Notes: a model not told the origin generated them from the letters alone. 64,000 nt of DNA from an uncultured Exiguobacterium sp. (GCA_913775715.1 CAJYMC010000008.1:1-64000); one strand, 5' to 3'. Shown: positions 23,204-32,493, numbered from the stretch's first letter. A program made the numbers and translations.

Positions 23204-24382
23204 ATGAACTATAAAACAGCAGTAGCGTTGACGTTATCAAGTACGTTATTTTTAGGTGCTTGTTCGTTCGACCTTTCGCCAAGTAGCGATACAAAAGAAG
23301 TTATTACCGAAAGTGAACAAGGCAAGGAAGTCCAAGCGGTCGTCAGTCCAGCGATTGATACGACGGATTCATATTACCGGACGGTTTTACCGTTTCGTCC
23401 GAGTGTCGCGCGTGGGATGACACAAAAGCGTGTCAGTTCGCGTCTTGAACTCGATGAAATCGAAACAGGATTGATGCGTCACTCGACACAGTTTTTTGAT
23501 CCGGAAAAATATTATTATCAAGAAGGGCAGTTACTCGAAGCTGACCAAATCGCGAAATGGCTGTTACGAAAAGGGAAAGCAGGCGATGGCGTCAGCGATC
23601 CTGAAGGTTTAAACCCAGCCTACACGTCTGGTAAGTCGTATAAAGAAAAAAATCAAAAGTCTCCTTTGATTCTATCGCACATTTTAGAGCAAGACTACAT
23701 GCTTGAAGAAGATAAGAAGCTCGAACTTGGTGGTACATCAATCGCTCTTGTCTTAAATAGTGAATATGTTTTTCAGGATGAGAACTACGGACCGACCTAC
23801 ACTGTGAAACTCGATGAAAAGAAGGTCGTTGCCAAAGGGAAGCAAATGGCGAACGATTTAGTCAAGAAGATGCGTAAGACGCAAGGGATGAAGACGACGC
23901 CGATTCATGTCGCGCTCTATCTCCAAGAAAAAGAAGGGTCACCGGTTTCCGGTCACTATCTGTCGTCTGCCTTCATCGGTCGCGGGAATCAAATCAGTGC
24001 GAACGACTGGAAAAACTATGATGAGCGGTATTACTACTACCCATCAGCGCGCGCAACGAATGATGTACGGGATGATGCAGCGAAGTTTGATTTGTTTAAG
24101 GACCGTCTAGAAGACTACTTCCCGAACTATACCGGTATGATGGGAGAAGGATTCTATCAAGAAGGTGAACTCAAGAAGCTTGAGATGAAAATTCCTGTTC
24201 AATTTTACGGTAAGGCAGAGCTTGTTGCGTTCGTACAGTACGTGACGTACTTGCTCGAGAATCGTTGGGAATATAACAGAAATATTCCGACGACAATCAC
24301 CGTGACCAATCTGAACGGTGATACGGAAGCAATGTTATTTCTTGATCCAGATACAAAAAAACCGATCGTTAAGATTCGCTGA
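23204..24382 (+). CDS. camS: CamS family sex pheromone lipoprotein
   Basis: A 392-residue lipoprotein (B. subtilis YerH family). The signal peptide ends in a lipobox LGAC with lipidated Cys20, so it is anchored outside the membrane. In Staphylococcus and Enterococcus the cleaved signal peptide gives rise to pheromone-like peptides, but the role of the mature protein is unclear. I chose the ATG at 23204 over a GTG four codons earlier. Position directly after ligA (with the sortase inserted) matches the Bacillus order. A terminator follows. Confidence 0.9.
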   Translation: MNYKTAVALTLSSTLFLGACSFDLSPSSDTKEVITESEQGKEVQAVVSPAIDTTDSYYRTVLPFRPSVARGMTQKRVSSRLELDEIETGLMRHSTQFFDPEKYYYQEGQLLEADQIAKWLLRKGKAGDGVSDPEGLNPAYTSGKSYKEKNQKSPLILSHILEQDYMLEEDKKLELGGTSIALVLNSEYVFQDENYGPTYTVKLDEKKVVAKGKQMANDLVKKMRKTQGMKTTPIHVALYLQEKEGSPVSGHYLSSAFIGRGNQISANDWKNYDERYYYYPSARATNDVRDDAAKFDLFKDRLEDYFPNYTGMMGEGFYQEGELKKLEMKIPVQFYGKAELVAFVQYVTYLLENRWEYNRNIPTTITVTNLNGDTEAMLFLDPDTKKPIVKIR

Positions 24383-24419
24383 TTCCTTTATTTTCGTTAT
24401 CTGCTCGTCCCACTATCTG

Positions 24420-24457
24420 AAGCGACATTTCCCCAATGAGCGGAATGTCGCTTTTTT
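24420..24457 (+). terminator. camS terminator
   Basis: AGCGACATT (24421-24429) and AATGTCGCT (24444-24452) form a 9-bp stem, followed by TTTTT. Confidence 0.88.
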
Positions 24458-24506
24458 GTATGTCGGACCCTTGAAGAGAAAAGTATATGAATAAGAAAGG
24501 AAGGGT

Positions 24507-24662
24507 ATGGAAGAAGAATGGTATTTTGTTTCACTTTCCCATTTTTTAGATTTACGAAAGTCAGTAGGAGAGAGCATAATGGAAGAAGAACAGTTCTATA
24601 TACGGAAACGGCGTGATGAATCGTCAGTTCTTTTAAAAGAAGATGATAAAGGGGAGATTTAG
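24507..24662 (+). CDS. Hypothetical 51-residue micro-ORF before the RpiR regulator
   Basis: A short acidic/charged protein (begins MEEEWYFV, ends KEDDKGEI). The ATG follows AAAGGAAGGG closely. A second in-frame ATG at codon 25, preceded by AGGAGAG, again reads MEEE. The TAG stop is immediately followed by the ATG of the regulator gene, and the regulator's ribosome binding site (AAAGGGGAG) lies in its last codons. It could be a translational-coupling leader or a real small protein; I know no homologue. Confidence 0.5.
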   Translation: MEEEWYFVSLSHFLDLRKSVGESIMEEEQFYIRKRRDESSVLLKEDDKGEI

Positions 24663-25517
24663 ATGAAAGGCGGTATCTACTCACAAATTGGTGCAGTCCG
24701 AGAGGAACTACCATCATCCTCACGAAAAGTCGCAGACTACGTCCTGACGCATATGAACCAAATTGCGCGCATGACGATTCACCAACTCGCAGAAGAGTCG
24801 GATACAAGTGCTGCTGCGGTCGTTCGCTTTTGCCGCGCACTTGGGTTAAAGGGATATCCAGAACTTCGAATGCGAATTTCGGCTGATACGGCACGAACGG
24901 ATTTAAAAGGATATCATGATATCGAAAAGGATGAACGTCCAGTCGACTTGATTGAAAAAACACTCAGCAACAGCATTCAAGCGTTACAGGATACTGCGAA
25001 GCAGTTGAATGATGAACGGATTGCGGATGCGATTGATGTGATTGATCAGGCACGTGCGATTTATTTTTACGGGATTGGGGCATCGCATGTTGTAGCCGAA
25101 GACGCAGCTCAAAAATGGACGCGCGTTGGGAAACTAGCGATTCAAGAAACGGACCAGCATCTACTTGCAACGATTCTAGCGAATGCACGTAAAGAAGATG
25201 TCTTCTTTGCGATTTCCTACAGCGGAGAAACGGAAGAGGTCATCGAGTTGATCCGTTTGGCGAAAATTCAAGGACTAAAGGTCATCAGTCTGACACGTTT
25301 CGGGGACAACCGGATCAGCCAACTAGCGGATATCGCGCTTTGGACATCACGCGCACCGGAAGCGCCGCTTCGTAGTGCAGCGCTCAGTTCGCGTCTTGCC
25401 CAACTATTTGCGATCGATGTCTTATTCTTATCGTATGCTGCGGGACATTATGAAGACACACTTGAACGTCTTCAATACACGCGAGAAAGCGTTAAGACAC
25501 TGCATCAAAAGAAATAA
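24663..25517 (+). CDS. RpiR family transcriptional regulator (HTH-SIS)
   Basis: A 284-residue regulator with an N-terminal RpiR helix-turn-helix (about residues 1-75, including SDTSAAAVVRFCRALGLKGYPE) and a C-terminal SIS sugar-phosphate binding domain (about 125-255, with YGIGAS and ISYSGETEE). Such proteins sense phosphosugars; the MurR and YbbH branches respond to N-acetylmuramic acid 6-phosphate. The ATG directly abuts the stop of the 51-residue micro-ORF. The next gene, an M20 amidohydrolase, begins 13 bases after the stop and is likely in the same transcript, so the true ligand may be linked to that enzyme. Confidence 0.9.
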   Translation: MKGGIYSQIGAVREELPSSSRKVADYVLTHMNQIARMTIHQLAEESDTSAAAVVRFCRALGLKGYPELRMRISADTARTDLKGYHDIEKDERPVDLIEKTLSNSIQALQDTAKQLNDERIADAIDVIDQARAIYFYGIGASHVVAEDAAQKWTRVGKLAIQETDQHLLATILANARKEDVFFAISYSGETEEVIELIRLAKIQGLKVISLTRFGDNRISQLADIALWTSRAPEAPLRSAALSSRLAQLFAIDVLFLSYAAGHYEDTLERLQYTRESVKTLHQKK

Positions 25518-25530
25518 GGGGGATACATAT

Positions 25531-26706
25531 ATGTCAGAACGAACTGCCGGACTAGACGCGTTGTATCCAGAAATGGTCGAGCGCCGTCGCTATTTACATC
25601 AGCACCCAGAGTTGTCGTTTCAAGAAGTTGAGACTCCACGTTATATCGCGCAACATTTAAAAGCGCTCGGAATCGAAGTCAAGACCGGAGTCGGCGGACG
25701 TGGTGTCGTTGGGTACATTCGTGGAGGAAAACCGGGGAAGACCGTTGCGTTACGTGCCGACTTCGATGCCTTACCGATTGCTGACGCTAAGGAGGTCGCG
25801 TATCGGTCGACGATTCCGGGTGTGATGCATGCATGCGGTCACGATGGTCATACGGCGACGTTACTCGCCGTCGCAGAAACGCTCATGCAACAGCGGGAAT
25901 CGTTACCGGGAAATATCGTCTTGATTCATCAACATGCAGAAGAAGTCGTTCCGGGTGGTGCACGCGATATGATTGCGGACGGTTGTCTCGAAGGGGTCGA
26001 TGTCATCTTCGGAACGCATCTTTGGTCAACGATCGATTTAGGACATGTCGGTGTTCGGACCGGTCCGATCATGGCAGCGGCTGATAAGTTCGAGCTGACC
26101 TTATATGGAAAAGGCGGACACGGTGCGAAACCACATGAGACGATTGATGCTGTCTTACTCGGGGCAACGATCGTTAAGGAATTACAATCAATCGTCAGTC
26201 GTCAACTCAATCCACTGGAGCCGGCAGTCGTGACCGTCGGAACATTACATGCGGGGAATACGTTTAATGTCATTGCAGATCAAGCGACGTTGACAGGAAC
26301 GGTCCGGACGTTTGATGAAGCGACAGCGGACGAGATCATCGAGCGGATGGAGCGAACGATCAAAGGAATCTGTGAGGCGGTCGGAGCAACGTATCACTTT
26401 ACATACGAAAAAGGCTATCCAGCTGTCGTCAATCATGCTGCACCCACCGCATTGATTGAATCTGTCGCACGAGAAGTTTTAGGAGACGAACGTGTATTTG
26501 AGATTGAACCGACGATGGGTGGCGAGGACTTCGCTTATTACTTGCAACACGTACCTGGTGCGTTCTTCTTTACAGGAGCGGGAGATGCTTCGTATCCACC
26601 GCATCACCATCCGCAGTTTGATTTTAAGGAGCCGGCGATGCTCGATGCAGCGCGTATTCTCGTCGAAGCGACATGGCGTTACTTAGAACAAACGACTGAA
26701 GCATGA
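25531..26706 (+). CDS. M20 family amidohydrolase (N-acyl amino acid deacylase type)
   Basis: A 391-residue zinc/manganese-dependent peptidase-like deacylase. The N-terminal RRYLHQHPELSFQE, the metal site MHACGHDGH and the acidic HAEEVVPGG segment are typical of the HipO/AmhX/YxeP group, with a dimerisation lid domain in the middle. It follows the RpiR regulator with an AAGGGGG site. Possible substrates are N-acetyl or other N-acyl amino acids. It could also supply the N-acetyl-diaminopimelate deacetylase step missing from the lysine operon at 45.5 kb, but nothing here proves that. Confidence 0.85.
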   Translation: MSERTAGLDALYPEMVERRRYLHQHPELSFQEVETPRYIAQHLKALGIEVKTGVGGRGVVGYIRGGKPGKTVALRADFDALPIADAKEVAYRSTIPGVMHACGHDGHTATLLAVAETLMQQRESLPGNIVLIHQHAEEVVPGGARDMIADGCLEGVDVIFGTHLWSTIDLGHVGVRTGPIMAAADKFELTLYGKGGHGAKPHETIDAVLLGATIVKELQSIVSRQLNPLEPAVVTVGTLHAGNTFNVIADQATLTGTVRTFDEATADEIIERMERTIKGICEAVGATYHFTYEKGYPAVVNHAAPTALIESVAREVLGDERVFEIEPTMGGEDFAYYLQHVPGAFFFTGAGDASYPPHHHPQFDFKEPAMLDAARILVEATWRYLEQTTEA

Positions 26707-26755
26707 AAAAAATCGCTCGTCTTGACTCCGAAATGGAATCAGGGCGAGCGATTGT
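26705..26755. terminator. Terminator between the M20 gene and ywbE
   Basis: AATCGCTCG (26711-26719) and CGAGCGATT (26745-26753) pair, with an inner TGACTCC/GGAATCA stem. Seven A at 26705-26711 give a strong T-run on the minus strand, so it works best for the converging ywbE gene. The plus side is only moderately T-rich. Confidence 0.8.
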
Positions 26756-26762
26756 TGTCTTC

Positions 26763-26957
26763 TTAACCTAAAATTTCTTGAACACGACCGACTTGACCGT
26801 CTTCTAAACGCACTTTGATCCCGTGCGGATGTTGCGGCGATTTCGTGAGAAGGTCTTTAACGATTCCCTCTGTTCGTTTACCAGTTCGTTGATCTTGCTT
26901 CAGCACGATGCTGACTTTAAGACCGGGTGTGATATTTTTGCGTGTTTTACCGTCCAT
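26763..26957 (-). CDS. ywbE: YwbE family protein
   Basis: A 64-residue protein matching the YwbE family, with the near-invariant stretch VLKQDQRTGKRTEG and KSPQHPHGIKVRLEDG. Function is unknown; the fold is probably a small beta-barrel. The ATG follows GGGAGG with 8 bases spacing. An extended -10 (TGTTATACT on the minus strand) is upstream. It stands alone and converges with the M20 gene. Confidence 0.9.
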   Translation of the reverse strand: MDGKTRKNITPGLKVSIVLKQDQRTGKRTEGIVKDLLTKSPQHPHGIKVRLEDGQVGRVQEILG

Positions 26958-26996
26958 CTGTAGATCCTCCCATCGTTCAATTCCTGTTTGGCTATC

Positions 26997-27005
26997 AGTA
27001 TAACA
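26997..27005 (-). promoter_or_regulatory. Extended -10 promoter candidate for ywbE
   Basis: On the minus strand the sequence reads TGTTATACT, an extended -10 element, about 40 bp before the ywbE start. No good -35 is seen. Confidence 0.4.
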
Positions 27006-27075
27006 TGGTTCAGTCGGTGAAACTTGTTTGTCGCAAGGACGTAAAGTGAAAAGAGAACAGAATGTCAGAAAAAAG

Positions 27076-27092
27076 TTTGACTATATTTGACC
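27076..27092. promoter_or_regulatory. CtsR operator
   Basis: The minus strand reads GGTCAAATATAGTCAAA, an exact fit to the CtsR heptad repeat (RGTCAAA-NAN-RGTCAAA). It overlaps the -35 element of the DnaJ-like/clpB promoter, the expected position for repression. CtsR represses class III heat-shock genes in Firmicutes and is inactivated by heat. Confidence 0.93.
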
Positions 27093-27115
27093 AATTAAGA
27101 TACGACTTTTATAAT
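27087..27115 (+). promoter_or_regulatory. SigA promoter of the DnaJ-like/clpB operon
   Basis: TTGACC (27087-27092), a 17-bp spacer, then a consensus TATAAT (27110-27115). It is 38 bp upstream of the first gene and its -35 lies inside the CtsR box. Confidence 0.9.
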
Positions 27116-27152
27116 TAAAGTAATGAAGTATAGGAAAAGGAAGTGAATTCGA

Positions 27153-28010
27153 ATGGCAAAAGACTACTACCAAACACTCGGTGTCGCAAAGGATGCATCG
27201 AATCAAGATATTAAGCGCGCGTACCGCAAATTGGCGAAGCAGTATCACCCAGACGTCAATAAAGAGGCGAGTGCGGACCAGCGTTTTAAGGATATCCAAG
27301 AAGCCTTCGATGTGCTTGGAGATGAGGAAAAACGAGCGCAGTATGATCGATACGGCAGTAACTTCGACCAGATGGCAGGCGCTGGAGCTGGTGGCGCTGG
27401 AGATTACGAAGATCTGTTCCGACAGTTCGGAGGTGGTGGACGGACACGACCTGGACAATCGTTCGGATTTGAAGACATGTTCGGTTCGTTCTTTAGTCAG
27501 GAAGAAGTGTCGACCGATGAAGAGCTTGAATTGACGGTGCCGCTCGGACACCTCAGTACGAACGAAAAAGTCACGGTGCGTCTTGCGACAGGTTCGATTC
27601 AGCTGACGCTTCCGAAAGACGTCTACGACGGTAAAAAAGTCCGCTTGCGTGGAAAAAGTTCGATGCGAAACCGACAAGGTGTCGCGGGAGATGTTTACGT
27701 GACGATTCACTTGAAGGATGACGATCAGTTCCGACGGGTCGACCAAGACGTCATCTCAACCGTCCGTGTTCATCCGACGACGCTTGTGCTCGGAGGCGAA
27801 GTCGTCGCGGATACGCTCGAAGGAAAACGCATCAAACTGAAAGTCAAACCGGGCACAAAACCAGGAGCGCGACTCCGGATTCCAAATCGGGGTCTGAGTC
27901 AAGCGAATGGTCATCGTGGGGCGTTACTCGTTCAACTCGAAGTCAAGTTACCTGAGATGGACCGCGCCTTTTATGAAGAGTGGGAACGTCAGCTTGCAGT
28001 GAAGGAGTGA
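27153..28010 (+). CDS. DnaJ C-terminal domain co-chaperone (CbpA-like)
   Basis: A 285-residue Hsp40. The J domain occupies residues 1-70 with the HPD motif at 32-34. A Gly/Phe-rich linker follows (about 72-115), then two beta-barrel substrate-binding domains. The cysteine zinc-finger repeats of true DnaJ are absent, so it is a class B (CbpA/DjlA-like) J protein. It should pass substrates to DnaK. Its placement seven bases before clpB under a CtsR box suggests that it feeds the DnaK-ClpB disaggregation route during heat stress. Confidence 0.9.
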   Translation: MAKDYYQTLGVAKDASNQDIKRAYRKLAKQYHPDVNKEASADQRFKDIQEAFDVLGDEEKRAQYDRYGSNFDQMAGAGAGGAGDYEDLFRQFGGGGRTRPGQSFGFEDMFGSFFSQEEVSTDEELELTVPLGHLSTNEKVTVRLATGSIQLTLPKDVYDGKKVRLRGKSSMRNRQGVAGDVYVTIHLKDDDQFRRVDQDVISTVRVHPTTLVLGGEVVADTLEGKRIKLKVKPGTKPGARLRIPNRGLSQANGHRGALLVQLEVKLPEMDRAFYEEWERQLAVKE

Positions 28011-28016
28011 TCAAGG

Positions 28017-30593
28017 ATGGATTTTGAACGTTTAACGGATCGGGCACACGAGGGAATCGTCTCTGCCCAAGCGATCGCAAAACAACGTCGTCATAGTGAA
28101 ATCACAGAGTGGCATTTATTGCTTGCCTTACTTGCTCAAGAAGAGGGAATTGCACGGGTCGTCTTTGAAAAGCTAAATCAACGGATTGAGACATTGAATG
28201 GAGCAATTGACGAGGCGATTAGTAAACTTCCTGCCTTGTCCCAGGCGACGACGCCACGGATTGGTGGCTCGTTACTGAACGTATTGACGGAAGCAGAGAC
28301 GGAAGCGCGTCTCATGCAGGATGACTATGTCTCCGTCGAACACTTATTGTTAGCATTGATCAAACAATCAAGTCCAGCAGCTCAATATTTACGTCGTCAA
28401 GGCATCACGGAAGAGACACTTCGGGAAGCGATTGTCAGTATGCGAGGAAATCGGAAGGTCACGACAAAAAATCCTGAAGAGACGTTTGATGTGCTGAAAA
28501 AATATGGACGTGATCTCGTAGCGGATTTCCGGTCCGGGAAAACAGATCCGGTCATCGGTCGTGACGATGAGATTCGACGTGTCATCCGGATTTTGAGTCG
28601 AAAGACGAAGAACAATCCCGTCCTGATTGGAGAACCCGGTGTCGGGAAAACGGCAATCGTTGAAGGACTCGCGCAACGAATCGTGCGAGGGGATGTACCG
28701 GAGAGTCTGAAGAACAAGCAGTTATTCAGTTTAGACATGAGTGCGCTCGTCGCTGGTGCAAAATACCGGGGTGAGTTCGAAGAGCGCCTGCAGGCAGTCC
28801 TGAATGAAGTCAAGGAAGCCGAAGGACAGATTCTCTTGTTCATCGATGAATTGCATACGATCGTTGGTGCCGGGAAGACGGACGGCGCAATGGATGCCGG
28901 AAACATGCTCAAGCCGATGCTTGCACGAGGGGAATTACACTGTATCGGTGCGACAACGCTGGACGAGTACCGGAAGTATATCGAAAAGGACCCGGCGCTC
29001 GAACGTCGTTTCCAACAAGTCCTCGTTGCGGAGCCGGATGTTGAGGATACGATCTCCATTCTGCGCGGATTAAAAGAACGGTTCGAGATTCACCATGGTG
29101 TACGGATTCATGACAATGCGCTCGTCGCGGCGGCAATGTTATCCGATCGGTATATTACGGACCGGTTCATGCCGGATAAGGCGATTGATCTCGTTGATGA
29201 AGCATGTGCGATGATTCGGACGGATATGGAGTCGATGCCCGCTGAGCTCGATTCACTCGTCCGCCGAGTCATGCAGCTCGAAATCGAAGAAGCAGCGTTA
29301 AAAAAAGAAACGGATGAAGCATCTCGAAAACGACTTGCCGTCTTACAGCAAGAGCTCAGCTCCGTCCGAGAAGACGAGAGTGCGCTGCGGACACGATGGG
29401 AACGGGAAAAAGAGAGTTCACAAAGTGTCCAGCAGTTACGTGCGGATCTTGAGAAGGCGAAACTGGCGTTACAAGAAGCGGAAGGGCGCTATGATTTGAA
29501 CCGGGCATCGGAAATCAAGTACGGTCAAATTCCGGATCTTGAAGCACGTCTGAAAGTCGCGGAGGAATCATCTGAACACGTCTCACACGAACTTGTTCGA
29601 GAAGCCGTGACGGAAGAAGAGATATCCGACATCGTTTCGAAATGGACTGGCATTCCGGTGACGCGGCTTGCGCAGGGCGAACGGGAAAAGCTACTCTATC
29701 TCGAGGATACACTTCATGAGCGTGTCTTTGGTCAAGACGAAGCGGTCCGTCTCGTCGCGGACGCTGTCATTCGAGCGCGAGCAGGCATCAAGGATCCGAA
29801 CCGTCCGATTGGCTCGTTCTTGTTCCTCGGTCCGACAGGGGTCGGGAAGACAGAACTCGCCAAAGCCTTGGCGGCAGCGATGTTTGATAGTGAAGATCAT
29901 ATCGTCCGCATTGATATGTCGGAGTATATGGAAAAACACAACGTCTCTCGTCTCGTCGGTGCGCCTCCAGGGTATGTCGGTTATGAAGAAGGCGGTCAAT
30001 TGACGGAAGCCGTCCGACGGAGCCCGTATTCAGTTCTGTTGTTCGATGAGATCGAAAAAGCGCACGGCGACGTCTTCAATATCTTGCTTCAGTTGCTCGA
30101 TGATGGCCGATTGACAGATGCGCAAGGACGTGTCGTCGACTTCAAGAACACGATCGTCATCATGACGTCAAACATTGGAGCACCGATCCTACTTGAAGCA
30201 GCGAAAGATGGTGTCATCGATGCGGCGGAAGAAGAAGCCGTTCGTCAAGAACTGAAGCGTCACTTCCGACCGGAGTTCTTGAACCGGATCGATGATACGA
30301 TTTTATTCCATCCACTTCATCGGACGGAAATTGAACGAATCATCGACAAAGCGGTCGAGAAAATGAGTTCACGTTTATCTGGACGTGGCATCACGATTGA
30401 TGTCACGGATGCTGCGAAGACGCTAATCTTTGAAGAAGCATTCGAACCGCAATACGGTGCGCGTCCGATCAATCGTTATATGCAACGGACGATTGAGACG
30501 AAGCTTGCCCGAGCTTTGATCAGTGGGGCAATTCAAGATGGTGCTCGGATTGCGATCGACGTAGCAGATGGTGAACTTGTCGTACACGGATAA
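28017..30593 (+). CDS. clpB: ATP-dependent chaperone ClpB
   Basis: An 858-residue Hsp100 disaggregase, usual length. It has the N domain (about 1-145), a first AAA+ domain with Walker A GEPGVGKT and LFIDELHT, a coiled-coil M domain (about 405-525, rich in Glu/Lys/Arg), and a second AAA+ domain with GPTGVGKT and [26 protein letters not shown]. It rescues aggregated proteins together with DnaK. It is controlled by the CtsR-regulated promoter ahead of the DnaJ-like gene and followed by a strong terminator. Confidence 0.97.
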   Translation: MDFERLTDRAHEGIVSAQAIAKQRRHSEITEWHLLLALLAQEEGIARVVFEKLNQRIETLNGAIDEAISKLPALSQATTPRIGGSLLNVLTEAETEARLMQDDYVSVEHLLLALIKQSSPAAQYLRRQGITEETLREAIVSMRGNRKVTTKNPEETFDVLKKYGRDLVADFRSGKTDPVIGRDDEIRRVIRILSRKTKNNPVLIGEPGVGKTAIVEGLAQRIVRGDVPESLKNKQLFSLDMSALVAGAKYRGEFEERLQAVLNEVKEAEGQILLFIDELHTIVGAGKTDGAMDAGNMLKPMLARGELHCIGATTLDEYRKYIEKDPALERRFQQVLVAEPDVEDTISILRGLKERFEIHHGVRIHDNALVAAAMLSDRYITDRFMPDKAIDLVDEACAMIRTDMESMPAELDSLVRRVMQLEIEEAALKKETDEASRKRLAVLQQELSSVREDESALRTRWEREKESSQSVQQLRADLEKAKLALQEAEGRYDLNRASEIKYGQIPDLEARLKVAEESSEHVSHELVREAVTEEEISDIVSKWTGIPVTRLAQGEREKLLYLEDTLHERVFGQDEAVRLVADAVIRARAGIKDPNRPIGSFLFLGPTGVGKTELAKALAAAMFDSEDHIVRIDMSEYMEKHNVSRLVGAPPGYVGYEEGGQLTEAVRRSPYSVLLFDEIEKAHGDVFNILLQLLDDGRLTDAQGRVVDFKNTIVIMTSNIGAPILLEAAKDGVIDAAEEEAVRQELKRHFRPEFLNRIDDTILFHPLHRTEIERIIDKAVEKMSSRLSGRGITIDVTDAAKTLIFEEAFEPQYGARPINRYMQRTIETKLARALISGAIQDGARIAIDVADGELVVHG

Positions 30594-30605
30594 AGCAGAT
30601 GCTAG

Positions 30606-30646
30606 AAAAAGGAGTCGACTCGGCTGAAACGAGTCGACTCCTTTTA
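30606..30646 (+). terminator. clpB terminator
   Basis: AAAAGGAGTCGACTCG and CGAGTCGACTCCTTTT form a 16-bp stem with a GCTGAAA loop. It ends in TTTT and works as a terminator for the chaperone operon. Confidence 0.88.
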
Positions 30647-30720
30647 GTGTTTACAGAAGAACCATATCCGCATCCGCCAGATGCGTGATAAGCTAGAAAA
30701 AAAGAGAAAGAGGGAACGCC

Positions 30721-31653
30721 ATGAATGTTACACAAGCCCAACTCGAGGAGTTGATTGAGGAGTGCCGTCCGTATACGGTGCTTGGACAAGTCGCCAGTTA
30801 CATCCCAGAGCTTGCGAAGGTTGATCCGACACAACTTGGTATCGCCGTCTGTAATGCCGACGGGACGTTCGTTTCGGCAGGTGATGCGGACACGATGTTT
30901 ACATTACAGAGTGTTTCGAAAATCATCACACTGGCATTCGTCCTCGAGACATTCGGAGAAGATTATGTCTTTTCGAAAGTCGGGATGGAACCGACGGGTG
31001 ATGCGTTCAATTCAATCGCGAAACTTGAAGAGACGATTCCGACAAAACCGCTCAATCCGATGATCAATGCAGGAGCGCTAGCCGTGACGAGCATGTTGCC
31101 GGGAACGGATGCTGCGGATAAATTACTTCAATTGCGTCAATTCATCGCAAAACTATTGGATATTGAAGTGGAAATGGTAAAATATGACGCAGATGTCGCT
31201 GAATCAGAATTTGAAACGACGGATTTAAATCGAGCGTTGCTCTATTTCATGCGTTATCACGGTGTCATCGAAGGCAATGTTGAAGAGATCATCGACGTTT
31301 ACACGAAACAATGTGCGATTTTGACGAACTGTAAAGGACTTGCCATGATGGGGAAAATTTTAAGTACATCTGGTAAAACTCCATCCGGACGTCAAGTCAT
31401 CTCGCGTCGCAACGCACGAATCATCCGAGCAATCATGACGACATGCGGCATGTACGATGCATCCGGAGAGTTTTCTGTCCAAGTCGGACTTCCTGGAAAA
31501 AGTGGTGTTTCCGGTGCGGTCGTCGCCTGTGGCAGAAGTGATTTCGATATGGCTGATCTTGGAATCGGTGTGTTTGGTCCTTCTCTTGATGCGAAAGGCA
31601 ATTCAATCGCGGGGACAAAGATGCTCGAACTACTTGTTCAACGTCACCCGTGA
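30721..31653 (+). CDS. glsA: Glutaminase A
   Basis: A 310-residue serine-dependent beta-lactamase-fold glutaminase that hydrolyses glutamine to glutamate and ammonia. The catalytic Ser64-x-x-Lys67 is in QSVSK. Other conserved parts are PTGDAFNSI, KPLNPMINAGA and NGLAM-like NCKGLAMMG. The length is normal. It has its own AAAGAGGG site and no clear terminator; its last codons overlap the end of the converging CHAD gene by ten bases. Confidence 0.95.
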   Translation: MNVTQAQLEELIEECRPYTVLGQVASYIPELAKVDPTQLGIAVCNADGTFVSAGDADTMFTLQSVSKIITLAFVLETFGEDYVFSKVGMEPTGDAFNSIAKLEETIPTKPLNPMINAGALAVTSMLPGTDAADKLLQLRQFIAKLLDIEVEMVKYDADVAESEFETTDLNRALLYFMRYHGVIEGNVEEIIDVYTKQCAILTNCKGLAMMGKILSTSGKTPSGRQVISRRNARIIRAIMTTCGMYDASGEFSVQVGLPGKSGVSGAVVACGRSDFDMADLGIGVFGPSLDAKGNSIAGTKMLELLVQRHP

Positions 31654-32432
31654 GCAATCTCGACTTGATCAAGAGCGGTACGCAGTTCATCCTCTAAGCG
31701 TTTGATCTGACGTAAACGCTCTTCTTGATAAGCAGTCGGAACCTCGAATGACCGCCATCTTTCCAATCGCTGATACGTGTCATTGATCCGTCCGAGTTGC
31801 GTCTGGGTTGTTTTTAGACGATCGACAGCGGACTTCGGTTGATTCGTATAAGGACGCAGGTACTCGACCGTGTAGCGGTACGCTTTCGTCGCAAGCCGCA
31901 ATTCATGCATCCGTTCGATACGTTTCGGACCATCCTTGTGTTGTACTTTATCAAATTGTTCACGTTTTTTCTCATAGCGTTTCTCTGCGGCATGAATCAG
32001 CTCTTTTTCTGACATTCGCTTGAGGCGTTTTGTCATCGGGCTGGCTAAAAATCGACGAACAGATCGATCTAGCTCATTTGAGATTAAGAGATGCATCGTC
32101 TCGATCAAGGTCGAACGTTTCCCTTGAAGTTGCAGGGCGACATGGTTCGCGAACAACTGATCGATTTCCGTTTTTTTCGAAGTCGCTTCGAGCTGTACGT
32201 CGAGATCACGCACTTCACCGAAGGCATGCATCAGACGCTTCCAAATCAAGTAGACGGGTTCCTCCGTCAAATCGACCAATCGAGCGAACGTAATCAGTTT
32301 CCGTAAGCGAATCCGGGCTTGATGGACGTCTTCCGGATTTTCGAACGTTTGCGCTTCCTTCGCATAATGATTGAAGGTAGACCATGTCTCGAGCAGTTCA
32401 AAGGTCAACTTTTCAGTATCTCGATGGTTCAT
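31644..32432 (-). CDS. CHAD domain-containing protein
   Basis: A 262-residue protein made of helical CHAD repeats, rich in conserved histidine, lysine and arginine (VHQARIRLRKL in the first half and MHELRLATKAYRYTVEYL in the second). CHAD domains bind polyphosphate, which fits the strong positive charge. No CYTH, polyphosphate kinase or PPX gene is nearby. I set the start at 32432 because AAGGAGGG lies about ten bases before it; the longer ORF to 32537 has no ribosome binding site. Divergent from the MATE gene and tail-to-tail overlapping with glsA. Confidence 0.85.
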   Translation of the reverse strand: MNHRDTEKLTFELLETWSTFNHYAKEAQTFENPEDVHQARIRLRKLITFARLVDLTEEPVYLIWKRLMHAFGEVRDLDVQLEATSKKTEIDQLFANHVALQLQGKRSTLIETMHLLISNELDRSVRRFLASPMTKRLKRMSEKELIHAAEKRYEKKREQFDKVQHKDGPKRIERMHELRLATKAYRYTVEYLRPYTNQPKSAVDRLKTTQTQLGRINDTYQRLERWRSFEVPTAYQEERLRQIKRLEDELRTALDQVEIAHG

Positions 32433-32493
32433 GAGATGAATCCCTCCTTGGATCGATTTCGTAAGAGTGTAAGAATGATACGTTTTAAAATTA

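Noticed and set aside
24397..24963. 188-codon minus-strand frame over the camS terminator, micro-ORF and start of the RpiR gene
   Set aside because: It runs through a strong terminator and opposite the conserved HTH of the regulator, and shows no recognisable motif.
27081..27746. 221-codon minus-strand frame opposite the DnaJ-like gene
   Set aside because: It would end inside the CtsR operator and promoter and lies opposite the J domain; no ribosome binding site.
28397..29059. 220-codon minus-strand frame inside clpB
   Set aside because: Antisense to the conserved first AAA+ domain; composition (Ser, Arg, Pro rich) is typical of shadows.
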